A stretch of 64,000 bases of DNA, taken from the NCBI RefSeq assembly GCF_004208415.1, contig NZ_CP035758.1, positions 62,001 through 126,000 of the forward strand, written 5' to 3'. This document shows, in pieces, positions 35,161 to 44,551 of the stretch. Each line of letters opens with the position of its first letter. Position 1 is the first letter of the stretch. The translations under genes and the position numbers were made by a program. This DNA is from Ktedonosporobacter rubrisoli. Lineage in GTDB: Bacteria; Chloroflexota; Ktedonobacteria; Ktedonobacterales; Ktedonobacteraceae. The notes under the pieces are model-generated. The model was given only the letters and a program-made list of their open reading frames with translations. It searched no databases and had not been told where the DNA came from.

Positions 35161-35862
35161 ATGAATAATTCTGTCTCGCTCCACACTCTGCAGGATATGC
35201 AGGCCTATTACCGCGCTCGCGCCCGCGAGTATGATGAGTGGTTCTATCGTCAAGGTCGCTATAATCGTAGTCCCGAAGCCAATGCGCGCTGGTTTGCCGA
35301 AGCTGATGAGGTTTTTGCCGCGCTCGACAGCTTTCTTCCAGACGGAGATGTACTTGAACTTGCGCCAGGAACGGGAATCTGGACCGAACGCCTTGTGCGC
35401 ACGGCAAAAAGCCTTACCGCCGTCGATGCCGCTCCAGAAATGATAGAGCTTAATCGAGCCAGGGTAGCCAGCGCAAAGGTCTCATATATCCAGGCTGATC
35501 TCTTCTCCTGGCAGCCAGAGCGCAGCTACGACTCTGTATTCTTTGGCTTCTGGCTCTCGCATGTGCCACTGGAACGCCTTGACAACTTTCTTCATTCCGT
35601 AGCAACCATGCTCCGTCCTGGAGGGAAGCTTTTCTTTGTGGATAGTCGGCGCGAGCCCAGCAGTACCGCCGCGGATCATCAATTGCCAGCACAGGGCGAT
35701 CAGGTTATGATACGCAAACTTAATGACGGTCGCACTTTTGAGATCGTCAAAAATTTCTGTGATCCCACGGATCTTGCTACGCGGGCCAAAATTGCGGGGT
35801 TAAATCTCACCATTCACGAAACCGCTACTTATTTCCTCTATGGCTACGGCACCCGCTCCTAA
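35161..35862 (+). CDS. Class I SAM-dependent methyltransferase
   Basis: The 233-aa protein starts with YYRARAREYDEWFYRQGRYN. That opening is typical of a small-molecule methyltransferase group. It continues with motif I VLELAPGTGIWTERL near residue 64, VDAAPEMIELNRARV and FFGFWLSHVPLERLDNFLHSVATMLRPGG. It is different from its neighbour and not a duplicate. GGGAG is 10 nt before the ATG. Substrate unknown. Confidence 0.85.
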   Translation: MNNSVSLHTLQDMQAYYRARAREYDEWFYRQGRYNRSPEANARWFAEADEVFAALDSFLPDGDVLELAPGTGIWTERLVRTAKSLTAVDAAPEMIELNRARVASAKVSYIQADLFSWQPERSYDSVFFGFWLSHVPLERLDNFLHSVATMLRPGGKLFFVDSRREPSSTAADHQLPAQGDQVMIRKLNDGRTFEIVKNFCDPTDLATRAKIAGLNLTIHETATYFLYGYGTRS

Positions 35863-35934
35863 ACATGGAAGCGCCTAGGATCAGCAAGCAGGATCTATTG
35901 TCTTGCCAGCTGATCCCGCCAGGGAAACGCCATC

Positions 35935-36687
35935 TCAATCCTTAGTCTTTTTCCCGCGCACCCATGGTACTCCAGCCAGCAGGGGGGCATAGAGATCGTC
36001 TTCAGGTTCGATATGGATTTCGGCAAGTTCATCTTGTGAAGGATCTGCCTGCCGAAACTGAATATGGGGTATATCCTCAATAATGGCTAAAGGGGTCTGT
36101 TCGCTGCCTTCGCCCATCGTTAAGACGGCGGCTGCAGCCAGGGCTTCCATAATATTGGAGACAGTTACTTTCATATTTCTACCAAAAATATCAGGCTGGC
36201 TCCGATAGTCGTTCAAGGCCCGAAAGCCGCTATGCGCCAGGGCTACGCCAGTTGTGCCCAATCGTAAAGGGGTCGTCTTGCTATCGGTAATCACTATACC
36301 TACCTCATGAAGCGAAAATCTTTGGCGAAAATAGGCGCGCAACTCATTAGCTGTCTTCTGCGCATTTCTGGGCCAGAGGATATAATAGCCGTCTCCATTC
36401 GATTCATCTATGCCCGCCGCCGGAATCAAAATATTCTCTTTAATAGTGAGGGTATAGTTATATTTGCTGTGCTCAGGAGGAAGGATATAGTCAGCTTCCC
36501 GAGCCACGAGATCGGCTTTTATCGCCTCATCTAATCTGACTACCCTTCCCTCGCTGATAGCGACAATCTTCGATGAGATGGCCACGACTGACTTCTCTTT
36601 CAGAGACGGGACATATTTATCAAGAATGGCAAATAGATCGCGGTTCTGGACAGTGATCTTCTCTGTTTTGACTGGCGTAACTTGCAT
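35935..36687 (-). CDS. CofE-like gamma-glutamyl ligase (F420-0:glutamate ligase superfamily)
   Basis: The 250-aa protein matches PF01996: VVAISSKIVAISEGRVV, AGIDESNGDGYYILWP, ITDSKTTPLRLGTTGVALAHSGF. CofE adds glutamates to F420-0. The central motif here is DSKTTPLRLG rather than the DSxGRPxRxG usual in archaeal CofE and bacterial FbiB. It resembles a subgroup labelled putative folate-metabolism gamma-glutamate ligase. With fbiC in the window an F420 role is plausible, but a different glutamylation substrate is equally possible. AGGAAG lies upstream of the ATG. Confidence 0.72.
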   Translation of the reverse strand: MQVTPVKTEKITVQNRDLFAILDKYVPSLKEKSVVAISSKIVAISEGRVVRLDEAIKADLVAREADYILPPEHSKYNYTLTIKENILIPAAGIDESNGDGYYILWPRNAQKTANELRAYFRQRFSLHEVGIVITDSKTTPLRLGTTGVALAHSGFRALNDYRSQPDIFGRNMKVTVSNIMEALAAAAVLTMGEGSEQTPLAIIEDIPHIQFRQADPSQDELAEIHIEPEDDLYAPLLAGVPWVRGKKTKD

Positions 36688-36873
36688 ATATTTCTTCTTC
36701 CTGCAACACGATATGTAGTCTTAAGCTTTCGTTTGGGATCTTCACTCTTGCGAAAAACAACCGGGCCGGTTTGTTTCCCTGGGGCGCTGTTGTAAAGATA
36801 AGCTTTGCCCTAGAGTATACAACAAGAGGGTGTGCCAGGTTGGACTAAGCTATCTCGGCCCCTTTATCAGGTT

Positions 36874-37773
36874 TCAGGAATTTTGTGTTTCTTGAGATTC
36901 TATGCCAGCCAGGTGCGCTAACACTTTGAAGAGAATCGCGAAATCCTCCTGCCCCCATCCCATGGCCCGCGCTATAGTGAGCATTTCATTAGCGGCAGCT
37001 ACCGTAGGCAACGGAACATCCAGGCTGCGCCCCATCTCCTGAGCAAGCACAAGATCCTTCTGCATCATGTTCACATTGAACATCACTTCATCAGGCTTCT
37101 TAAGGATAAATGGCGTTCTATATTTTAGCGAAGGGGACGCAAGAACGGTATTTAACCACACTTCCATCGCGGTTTCGCGCGGTATACCAACCTTTTCGGC
37201 CAGCACTACACCTTCGCTAAAGGCGAGAAGTTGTACTGGTAGGCTTAGATTGATAGCTATTTTCATGGCAAGCGCAAGTCCATTCGCGCCCACATAGTTT
37301 ACCTTTGGCCCGATATCCAGCAGAATCGGCTTTACCTTTTCAAATATCTCCTTCTCGCCACCTACCATAATGGCCAACTGGCCCGCTTCAAGGGTAATAG
37401 GGCTGCCCGATACTGGCGCATCAAGCATGCTTGCCCCTTGGGCAGCCACGCGCCCGGCAATCTCCTGTGAAGCTTTGGGGCTAACAGTACTCATATCGAC
37501 ATAAATCTTGCCTGCCCGTAAGCCCGCCAGTATTCCCTCACTGCCATTCACTACATTCTCCAACGCGTTGGTATCAGTAAGCATGCTAAAGCTTATCTCA
37601 GCCATTTCAGCGACTGCGCGTGGCGTCTGTCCCCACTGCATACCAGCGTCAAGTAACCACTGCGCTTTTGCTTGGGTTCGGTTATAGCCAATCACAACAT
37701 GGCCAGCTTCAAGTAGCCGCTTCGCGATCCGCCCACCCATGGCGCCAAGACCAATAAAACCAAGCTTTGCCAT
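36874..37773 (-). CDS. NAD(P)-dependent beta-hydroxyacid dehydrogenase (3-hydroxyisobutyrate type)
   Basis: The 299-aa protein has the N-terminal Rossmann loop GFIGLGAMGGRIAKRL, the family substrate motif DAPVSGSPITLEAGQLAIMVGG, and GLALAMKIAINLSL with the catalytic Lys. It matches the 3-hydroxyisobutyrate/tartronate semialdehyde reductase group. ATG 37773 has GGAGG 6 nt upstream; an earlier in-frame codon at 37824 does not. The physiological substrate is not clear. Confidence 0.87.
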   Translation of the reverse strand: MAKLGFIGLGAMGGRIAKRLLEAGHVVIGYNRTQAKAQWLLDAGMQWGQTPRAVAEMAEISFSMLTDTNALENVVNGSEGILAGLRAGKIYVDMSTVSPKASQEIAGRVAAQGASMLDAPVSGSPITLEAGQLAIMVGGEKEIFEKVKPILLDIGPKVNYVGANGLALAMKIAINLSLPVQLLAFSEGVVLAEKVGIPRETAMEVWLNTVLASPSLKYRTPFILKKPDEVMFNVNMMQKDLVLAQEMGRSLDVPLPTVAAANEMLTIARAMGWGQEDFAILFKVLAHLAGIESQETQNS

Positions 37774-38227
37774 ATATTTCCTCCATGAAACTCCTTCTAT
37801 ACTCTCACTTGTATACCCCTTCAAACCTTCCCAGGTTGATCATCATATCATTTTTTCAGTCTATCCCACCAATCCCGCTAGCTCTTCCGGCCTGCGTGAT
37901 AACTGGCTTACATGATCATTAATACTTTTTTTGCTTCCTTCATGCTCATCTTTCCTGGATACACGGCTTTTCTGACAAGTTTCAGAACTAGAGGAGTGGT
38001 AAGAATACGTCCCTAGAAGTATACGCTGATACAACTTTCGTTTTATACTTGTCTCAAGGGTTGCATTAGCGCTACTGCGCAATCGGAGGGAGCAATGATA
38101 CGTAGAAAGATGTATTATTCTGTGACACACATGCGACAACAGGCCTTAAATACAGCAGAAGAATCCTTCGGATGAAGGGATACTATACGCATAAACAACT
38201 TATTGACCGTATACAGGAGGGCATCCC
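37774..38227. other. Divergent intergenic region
   Basis: About 450 bases. A minus-strand frame at 37861-38139 (92 codons) has no recognisable features and was left out. An AGGAGG for the next gene ends at 38221. Confidence 0.4.
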
Positions 38228-39871
38228 TTGAAACGTTATCTCTCTGAGATAAAGCGGTCCTGGTTCATCATAGTTTTTTGTCTGGGATTAACCACGGCTT
38301 TAGCTTTTCTCATTGCTAAGCATCAGGAGGCATATCAAGCTTCCTCAATTATACAGGTTACGGCCTTTGGTAATGATAACTCCCCCACCCAAATGAGCCT
38401 TAAGGATAGCAGCGATCAGGCAACATACGATGCCTCCGAGCTTGTCAGCGCTGCTGTCCTAAACTATATTTATGCTCACTCCACTCCTTTACAACACAGT
38501 GGCTACACGGCTAACGATCTTCTCGCTGACGTCCAGGCCAGTAGTGGTGCAAGCGCTCTTGCCGCCGGAAAAAAAGGAAATAAGGCTACTAGCTCAGGGG
38601 GAACGCAGATAGCCATTACAGCTACGGCAAATGATCAGAACGCTGCAGTTATTATGGCCAACGAAGTTGCCCAGGGATACTTGAATTACAAGCAAGATCT
38701 CAACAATCAAGCGCTGGCCTCGCGCCACAAAGCGCTCCTGGCCCAGTTTGATCAGCTCAATCAGCAGATCGTTGCAGCTGAACAGCAGATCACAGCGGCT
38801 CCAACCAATTCTCCACAGGCGCAAGCTGCTTCGGCCAATTTGCGAAGTCTCCTCAAATTACGCAGTGCCCTGACTACTCAGCTGGCTGTCTTGCCATCTC
38901 AGGCATCCAGCAATCTCTCTATCTTAGGCTATGCAAGCATGGAGAATACGCGTGCAACAACAAATCTCACATTACTACTCGCTATCTCTTTCATCGGAGG
39001 CATCCTAGCAGGCCTCCTGTTCATAGCCTTGATAAGCAAATTAAAGAGCAAATCAATCAGCGCAGAGCGACTAGGCGAGGAACTACATCTGACGTATCTA
39101 GGAAATTTACCCCATGATAGAACCTTTGCCAGTACGCCCATTCAGCCGCCTGACACTATTACCCGTAATATAGTGAATATAGGGGCTAATTTACGGCTTA
39201 CTGGTATCTTACCAGACCAATGGCAAGCGCCCCACGCGGCGATTGTCCTGGTAACCAGCATCCAGCCTCGGGCCGGCAAAACGAGCACGGCCGCTTCCCT
39301 GGCCGTTACGTTAGCGCGCGGTGGTTTTAACACATTGCTCATCGACGGAAATCTACGCCAGGCCTCTACCCATCTTACCTTCGGCTTCTCCTCTTTTAGA
39401 CCCGGCCTTGGCGACCTGCTTAGTACTGGAGGCAATTTAGATGCTGCAGTAAAACCGTGTCCTATCCCAGGTATTGGGCTTTTGCCTGGGGGTAGTCCTA
39501 TTCCAAATTCGACACTGCTTGGCCAACGTCTTCCAGCTATCCTTGAACACTTCCGTCGCCGGGTCGATCTGATTATCGTTGATGGACCCGAGCTGTTCGA
39601 TGGAGCAGAGGCCAGCGTGTTTGCCAGTATGGTGGATGGCATCATGCTAGTTGTCGATGCGCGCCATACCCCCTCAGCACTACTACAAAGGGCCAGAGAA
39701 TTGCTAAGTGACCTCTCAAGCGCTCCAATAGGAGTTGTCCTAAATCACTCTGCTAATGCAGGCATTTACCATTACTTCGCACAGGTGAGCAGCCAGTCGC
39801 TGCAGCGACGACGATCTAAAAGGGCCTCTGGTAGTGCTCTTCTCCCTCCATACCTTGTGCATATGAAATGA
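38228..39871 (+). CDS. Wzz-type chain-length / BY-kinase-like membrane ATPase
   Basis: The 547-aa protein has a transmembrane helix at about residues 12-30, an outer coiled region, and a second helix near 240-265 (LTLLLAISFIGGILAGLLFIALIS split by the membrane). A cytosolic MinD/CpsD-like ATPase domain follows. That domain has SIQPRAGKTSTAASLA (Walker A), LLIDGNLRQ (Walker A') and LIIVDGPELFD (Walker B). In bacterial tyrosine kinases Walker A' is usually D-A-D-x-R; here the second Asp is Asn, and no C-terminal tyrosine cluster is present. It may regulate polysaccharide export without being a tyrosine kinase. The start is TTG 38228 after AGGAGG. No glycosyltransferases adjoin. Confidence 0.78.
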   Translation: MKRYLSEIKRSWFIIVFCLGLTTALAFLIAKHQEAYQASSIIQVTAFGNDNSPTQMSLKDSSDQATYDASELVSAAVLNYIYAHSTPLQHSGYTANDLLADVQASSGASALAAGKKGNKATSSGGTQIAITATANDQNAAVIMANEVAQGYLNYKQDLNNQALASRHKALLAQFDQLNQQIVAAEQQITAAPTNSPQAQAASANLRSLLKLRSALTTQLAVLPSQASSNLSILGYASMENTRATTNLTLLLAISFIGGILAGLLFIALISKLKSKSISAERLGEELHLTYLGNLPHDRTFASTPIQPPDTITRNIVNIGANLRLTGILPDQWQAPHAAIVLVTSIQPRAGKTSTAASLAVTLARGGFNTLLIDGNLRQASTHLTFGFSSFRPGLGDLLSTGGNLDAAVKPCPIPGIGLLPGGSPIPNSTLLGQRLPAILEHFRRRVDLIIVDGPELFDGAEASVFASMVDGIMLVVDARHTPSALLQRARELLSDLSSAPIGVVLNHSANAGIYHYFAQVSSQSLQRRRSKRASGSALLPPYLVHMK

Positions 39872-39890
39872 GCTTCCAGGCGCACAAGCA

Positions 39891-39928
39891 GAGCGGCATA
39901 TAGCCAACTGGTGGCATTTATGCCGCTC
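39891..39928. terminator. Hairpin between convergent genes
   Basis: GAGCGGCATA (39891-39900) and TATGCCGCTC (39919-39928) pair perfectly, with an inner GCCA/TGGC pair. It lacks a T-run. It lies between the Wzz-like and the oligopeptide-binding genes. Confidence 0.55.
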
Positions 39929-40066
39929 ATCTCTACAGACCTACTTGAAGCTTGTTATTTTTCGAGATCTCTGGCTCGATCCGTACCCACAATTCCTTCA
40001 TACGGACCAGCCTCTTCTCCCATGACGCGCCCTGCGCTCGCCAGTACCGCTTAACGGCTCTCGGGC

Positions 40067-41812
40067 TTAAGAAACTGTGACATTCGCACAGGGCAAATCC
40101 GTCGAGATATACACGTTGCCCCAATCATCAGGAGGCGTCAGCTGCAAAGCATTAACTCTCACGCCTTGTACGCAGGGCTTACGGAGACCATATTGAGTCT
40201 CCTGTACTATCGATATCCAGCCAATATCATCAACTATCTCCTGTTCAATCTTGTTATAGGTGGCTAAGCGTGCATTGGAATCCTGCATTAGGTCTGCCGT
40301 CACCATCTGCTGCTGTAAAGCTCGCTCTGAGGCTGCATTAGCTCCATTATTCTGTCCAAATCCCATACTATTATCAGCCGCATCTTTGCCAAACTGAATG
40401 GTGATCCAGTCCTGTGGATCAGGGTAGTCGGCGGCCCAATGGCCAGCATAGAATTGATAAGGATTGGCGGACACACCATTAGAGGTATTGCTGCTCAAGG
40501 TGTTGCCATCGATATCATCGAGCTTTACCGAGACGCCTAGCACCTGCTGCCACATCTGTTGTAGAGCTGTCATTTCATCCCGAAAAGCCTGCTTACCACT
40601 ACTAGAATAGGTCAAAGCGATCTGCGGAATCTGATTGATGCTGCTATAGCCTGCTTCCTGCATACCTTGCTGCAGAAGTTTTTTTGCCAGGGCAGGATCA
40701 CCTGCTGGCCCCTTGACGCCAGCAGGGCCGCTCAGATTTGGATAGTAGCCATACTGGCCCTCAGGAATGATATGATTTGTGGCGATGTATGATCCCTTCC
40801 AGATTTTGTCGGCTAGCAGAGTCTTATTTATCGCAAGAGCAAACGCCTGGCGAATATGCAGATTGTCGAAAGGTTTTTTGCTAAAGTTCATCGCCAGGTA
40901 ATCAATGCTCAGATAAGGCTTCTTCCAGAAATCCTTACGCGTCTTATCCTGACTATAATTTGAAAGCGGGATGGTTGCATCATCCAACCGATCAGTCATA
41001 TAGTCTTTATAGGTCGTGTCCTCATTTTTGTAGAAGGGATATACCAGTTCTTTCAACTGAGGTTTGGCACCGTAGTAATTGCTGTCGGGAATGAGATCCA
41101 TCTCTTGATTGTGAATATAGCGCTTCACCTTAAATGGGCCGGTACTGCCCCCTTCGGTCAGATGGTCGGTCCACTGCGCGCCATATGCATCGATCAGCCT
41201 TTTCTCAACTGTGAAAGCACAGGGATAGGTAAGCGTCTCTAGAAAAAAGGGAACCGGCTTACTGCTCACGATCTTGATGGTGTTATCATCTGGCGTGAGA
41301 AGGCTATCGCCGATGATGGTCTTGATAGCTCCATTGCTTAGCTTATCGCTATTTTTGATATATCCCATATAGTAGAGGGCCGTCGTAGATTTGGTAGCTG
41401 GCAGCAGAGCCCGATCAATACTATACGCAATATCATGTGAGGTCAAGGGTGTTCCATCGCTAAATTTCAAGTTGGGCTTAAGGTGAAATGTCCAGGTCAG
41501 CCCATCGCTGGAGCGATCCCACGACTGGGCAAGTTGTCCGTGGATGCGCAAATTATAGTCTAAAGTGAGCAAGCCAGTAAATATGGCGCTGACAGCGTTA
41601 ACGTCAGCAATATTATAGGCCAGCGCCGGATCAACAGTGTTGAAATCGGGAATACCAGCCCCAACGGCGAAGACTGTGGACAAAACTTGCTTGTTGGCAG
41701 GCGCTTTGGTATGTTGCGTGTTCTGAGAGGAATTAGCGTCGTTTCCGCAGGCAGCAACCAGCAGCGCACACAGCAGGCATAGAGAGAGCAGGCTTTTTTG
41801 CATAAGTTTCAT
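40067..41812 (-). CDS. Peptide/oligopeptide ABC transporter substrate-binding lipoprotein
   Basis: The 581-aa protein has a lipoprotein signal (LCLLCALLVAAC, Cys near residue 22). A full SBP_bac_5 (DppA/OppA) domain follows: FNTVDPALAYNIADVNAVSAIF, LAQSWDRSSDGLTWTFHLKP and KFSDGTPLTSHDIAYSIDRAL. It should bind peptides or similar solutes outside the membrane. No permease or ATPase genes lie beside it, so it must use a transporter encoded elsewhere. AGGAGG lies about 11 nt before the ATG. Confidence 0.88.
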   Translation of the reverse strand: MKLMQKSLLSLCLLCALLVAACGNDANSSQNTQHTKAPANKQVLSTVFAVGAGIPDFNTVDPALAYNIADVNAVSAIFTGLLTLDYNLRIHGQLAQSWDRSSDGLTWTFHLKPNLKFSDGTPLTSHDIAYSIDRALLPATKSTTALYYMGYIKNSDKLSNGAIKTIIGDSLLTPDDNTIKIVSSKPVPFFLETLTYPCAFTVEKRLIDAYGAQWTDHLTEGGSTGPFKVKRYIHNQEMDLIPDSNYYGAKPQLKELVYPFYKNEDTTYKDYMTDRLDDATIPLSNYSQDKTRKDFWKKPYLSIDYLAMNFSKKPFDNLHIRQAFALAINKTLLADKIWKGSYIATNHIIPEGQYGYYPNLSGPAGVKGPAGDPALAKKLLQQGMQEAGYSSINQIPQIALTYSSSGKQAFRDEMTALQQMWQQVLGVSVKLDDIDGNTLSSNTSNGVSANPYQFYAGHWAADYPDPQDWITIQFGKDAADNSMGFGQNNGANAASERALQQQMVTADLMQDSNARLATYNKIEQEIVDDIGWISIVQETQYGLRKPCVQGVRVNALQLTPPDDWGNVYISTDLPCANVTVS

Positions 41813-41933
41813 AGAGGGAATTTCCTCCTTTTGCTATCGTTATGCTGTGCATCCTTGAATGCTTTTCACTTCAGTAATCGCCTGATTACATTGATATCCT
41901 GCCTTGTCAGGCTAAAAGCCAGTTCTCCTGGTA

Positions 41934-43349
41934 TTACTCCAGGTTGAAGCAGACAACTTTGGGCTCGGTCATCTCCTGGAGGGCAAAATCTACTCCTTCT
42001 CGCCCTATACCCGATCCCTTGACACCGCCAAAGGGCATGGCGTCGATACGATAATCGCTACTGTCATTCACCATTACTCCTCCACACTGCAATCCATGTA
42101 TCGCGCGAAAAGCCGTATGTATATCTCGTGTAAATATCCCAGCTTGCAGCCCATAATCCACAGCATTTGCCAGTTGCAGCGCTTCTTCGATGGTATCAAA
42201 ACGAAAGCAGGTAGTAACGGGTCCATAGATTTCGTCAAGCGCTAGAGGAGAGGTGTCGGGTACATTCTCCAGCAAGGTTGGCATAAAATAGGTTCCCTCG
42301 CGCTGCGCGCCTGTAAGCGCACGTGCTCCTGAGAGAAGAGCTTCTTTGACGGTCTTTTCAACGCGTAATGCAGCTGCTTCATTTATCAGCGGACCCATAT
42401 CAGTAGCTTCATCTTGTTTATCGCCGGTCCTATATGCCTTCGTAAGGGCCAGGAAGCGCTCAATAAACTCGTTAGCAATCGAACTGTGGAGAAAGAGGCG
42501 CTGCACATGCAAGCAGTTTTGCCCTGCCGCCCAATATGCTCCGCTGACTGAGCATTTGACCGCCAATTCCAGGTCGGCATCAGGCATCACAATGACAGGA
42601 GAATTGCTGCCTAATTCCATACCAACTTTTTTTAAGCGGGCTTGCTGCTGGATCATCTCTCCAGTCTGACGTCCGCCAGTAAAAGAGATCATGCGTACGC
42701 GAGGATCTTTGATAAGCACCTCACCAACTTCAGGCCCTCGACCAGTAATAACCTGCAGCACGCCGGGAGGTAGCCCCGCCTCAACACAAGCCCGAGCCAG
42801 TAGGAGAGCGCTGAGCGGCGTGGCTGTATGTGGCTTTACGATAATAGCATTGCCGGCCGCCAGGGCCGGACCTACTTTATGCGCCACAAGATTTAAGGGA
42901 TCGTTGAAAGGCGTAATCGCGCCTATGATCCCTACGGGCTCGCGGAAATAGTATCCATGGCGTCGCTCGCTGCCTGGCATCTGGTCAAATGCAATAGTTG
43001 AGCCTTCAAGGTGATGCGCGGCCTCAGCGCTAAGCCGCAAGGTTTCTATACAGCGGGTCACTTCCTTACGCGCCTCACGGATAGTTTTAATTCCTTCACG
43101 TGAGATCATGCGGGCAAATTCTTCGTGCCGTTGCTTCACATTGTCAGCAGCCTCACGCAAAATCCTTGTGCGTTGATGCGTAGGCATAGTGCGAGCCAGG
43201 GCAGCTCCTCTGACGGCTGCATCTATGGCCTTATACATATCCTCTCGATTCGCCCGCGGCACGGTATCAATCAAGCGAGCATCCTGAGGATCACGAACTT
43301 CTATCTGTTGGGACCGCTCCACCCATGCGCCATCAAGCAACATCTTCAT
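41934..43349 (-). CDS. Aldehyde dehydrogenase family protein
   Basis: The 471-aa enzyme has the ALDH fold: PVGIIGAITPFNDPLN, the glutamate motif GMELGSNSPVIV, the catalytic cysteine in AAGQNCLHVQRLF, and DEIYGPVTTCFRF. It oxidises an aldehyde with NAD(P)+. The cysteine motif resembles glyceraldehyde-3-phosphate (non-phosphorylating) or lactaldehyde-type members, but the substrate is unclear. The ribosome site before ATG 43349 is weak. Confidence 0.88.
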   Translation of the reverse strand: MKMLLDGAWVERSQQIEVRDPQDARLIDTVPRANREDMYKAIDAAVRGAALARTMPTHQRTRILREAADNVKQRHEEFARMISREGIKTIREARKEVTRCIETLRLSAEAAHHLEGSTIAFDQMPGSERRHGYYFREPVGIIGAITPFNDPLNLVAHKVGPALAAGNAIIVKPHTATPLSALLLARACVEAGLPPGVLQVITGRGPEVGEVLIKDPRVRMISFTGGRQTGEMIQQQARLKKVGMELGSNSPVIVMPDADLELAVKCSVSGAYWAAGQNCLHVQRLFLHSSIANEFIERFLALTKAYRTGDKQDEATDMGPLINEAAALRVEKTVKEALLSGARALTGAQREGTYFMPTLLENVPDTSPLALDEIYGPVTTCFRFDTIEEALQLANAVDYGLQAGIFTRDIHTAFRAIHGLQCGGVMVNDSSDYRIDAMPFGGVKGSGIGREGVDFALQEMTEPKVVCFNLE

Positions 43350-43478
43350 GCTTTAAGCTCACTTTCGTCTCACGCCTTTGTGATCATATAGTCGATGATC
43401 CTCTGACGTCATCTTCTCTGAGCAGAATAGAAATAGGGATAACCACAAATTACATGCTTTTGCTTCGCAAGCCCATTC

Positions 43479-44531
43479 TCAGGGAGCAGCAACGCTCTCC
43501 TCACGCTTGCGCTGGAGGGCAACGAGATCGTTGAGCAGAGCAGCAGCGGTCTCCATACGCCCCGCGCCCGGGCCAATCAGCGTCACATCTCCAAGCACAT
43601 CGGTACTGTATACAATAGCATTGGTAGCTCCTTGAATAGAGGCAAGGGAATGATGTGCGGGCAGCCGTACCGGGCCAACATGGCCTTTCACGCCTTGTGC
43701 CGTCTGTTCCAGTGTTCCCAGGAACTTCCAGCTTTCCTTTGCCGCCTTAGCCTTGATGATATCTTCTCCTGTGAGCTGCGTGATACCATGCCGATCGATA
43801 TCATCAAGTCTCAGGGTCGTATCCATAAAGAGATGAGCGAGAATCATAAGTTTGGCGGCAATATCATATCCCTCTACATCTGCTTCAGGATTAGCTTCTG
43901 CATAACCCTGCTCCTGCGCTTGAGCCAGAGCATTTTCAAAGCTAAGGCCCTGCTCCATCTGCGTCAAGATAAAGTTTGTGGTCCCGTTGAAGATGCCTTG
44001 AATATGTGTAATAGTAGCGGAAATCTGCAATTCTCGCCCGAGCCGCAGCGTAGGTGTCCCGCTCATCACCGTGCCCTCGATGCCAAAGTCAACGCCCCGC
44101 GCCCTGGCCAGAGCTGCTAACTGTGGATAGTACAGGGCAGCCGGCCCTTTATTAGATGTCAAGACGTGCCGCCCTTGCTCTAAGGCTTGCCGAATATGAC
44201 TCAGGGCAGGTTCACCTGTACGCAGGTTAGTAGGGCTTAGCTCTACTACAACCTCGGCATTGCTCTCGCTGATAGTGCGGAGAACGCTCCATCCAATATG
44301 GGGCGCTCTCACCGCTTCGAGGGTACCTGTGGCCTGGATACTCGCCAGGAGCAGCTCTGGATCTAAGCCATCGGGATCATACACACTGCCTTTGAGAATG
44401 TCACATATAGCTACGATGCTAACGCTAAGGCCGTATTGCTTTGCCAATCTCTCTCTTTGTTCTAAAAGCAAACTGACAAATCCCTGTCCTACATTGCCAA
44501 AGCCAATGATCGCCAGACGATAGATATGCAT
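43479..44531 (-). CDS. hom: Homoserine dehydrogenase, short form
   Basis: The 350-aa protein has an N-terminal Rossmann loop (LAIIGFGNVGQGFVSLL), the central substrate region (TSNKGPAAL, GIFNGTTNFILTQME, ANPEADVEGYDIAAKL) and no ACT domain. It reduces aspartate semialdehyde to homoserine. The Glu-Gly-Thr-Val-Met region differs from the more usual EASV-AGGIP. It is 20 nt downstream of a cystathionine-synthase-type gene, which points to methionine synthesis. GGAGG is 7 nt before the ATG. Confidence 0.87.
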   Translation of the reverse strand: MHIYRLAIIGFGNVGQGFVSLLLEQRERLAKQYGLSVSIVAICDILKGSVYDPDGLDPELLLASIQATGTLEAVRAPHIGWSVLRTISESNAEVVVELSPTNLRTGEPALSHIRQALEQGRHVLTSNKGPAALYYPQLAALARARGVDFGIEGTVMSGTPTLRLGRELQISATITHIQGIFNGTTNFILTQMEQGLSFENALAQAQEQGYAEANPEADVEGYDIAAKLMILAHLFMDTTLRLDDIDRHGITQLTGEDIIKAKAAKESWKFLGTLEQTAQGVKGHVGPVRLPAHHSLASIQGATNAIVYSTDVLGDVTLIGPGAGRMETAAALLNDLVALQRKREESVAAP

Positions 44532-44551
44532 CCTACTGCCTCCATTCGATT

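Noticed and set aside
37861..38139. 92-codon minus-strand frame
   Set aside because: Composition is not protein-like, there is no ribosome site, and it lies in a divergent promoter region.
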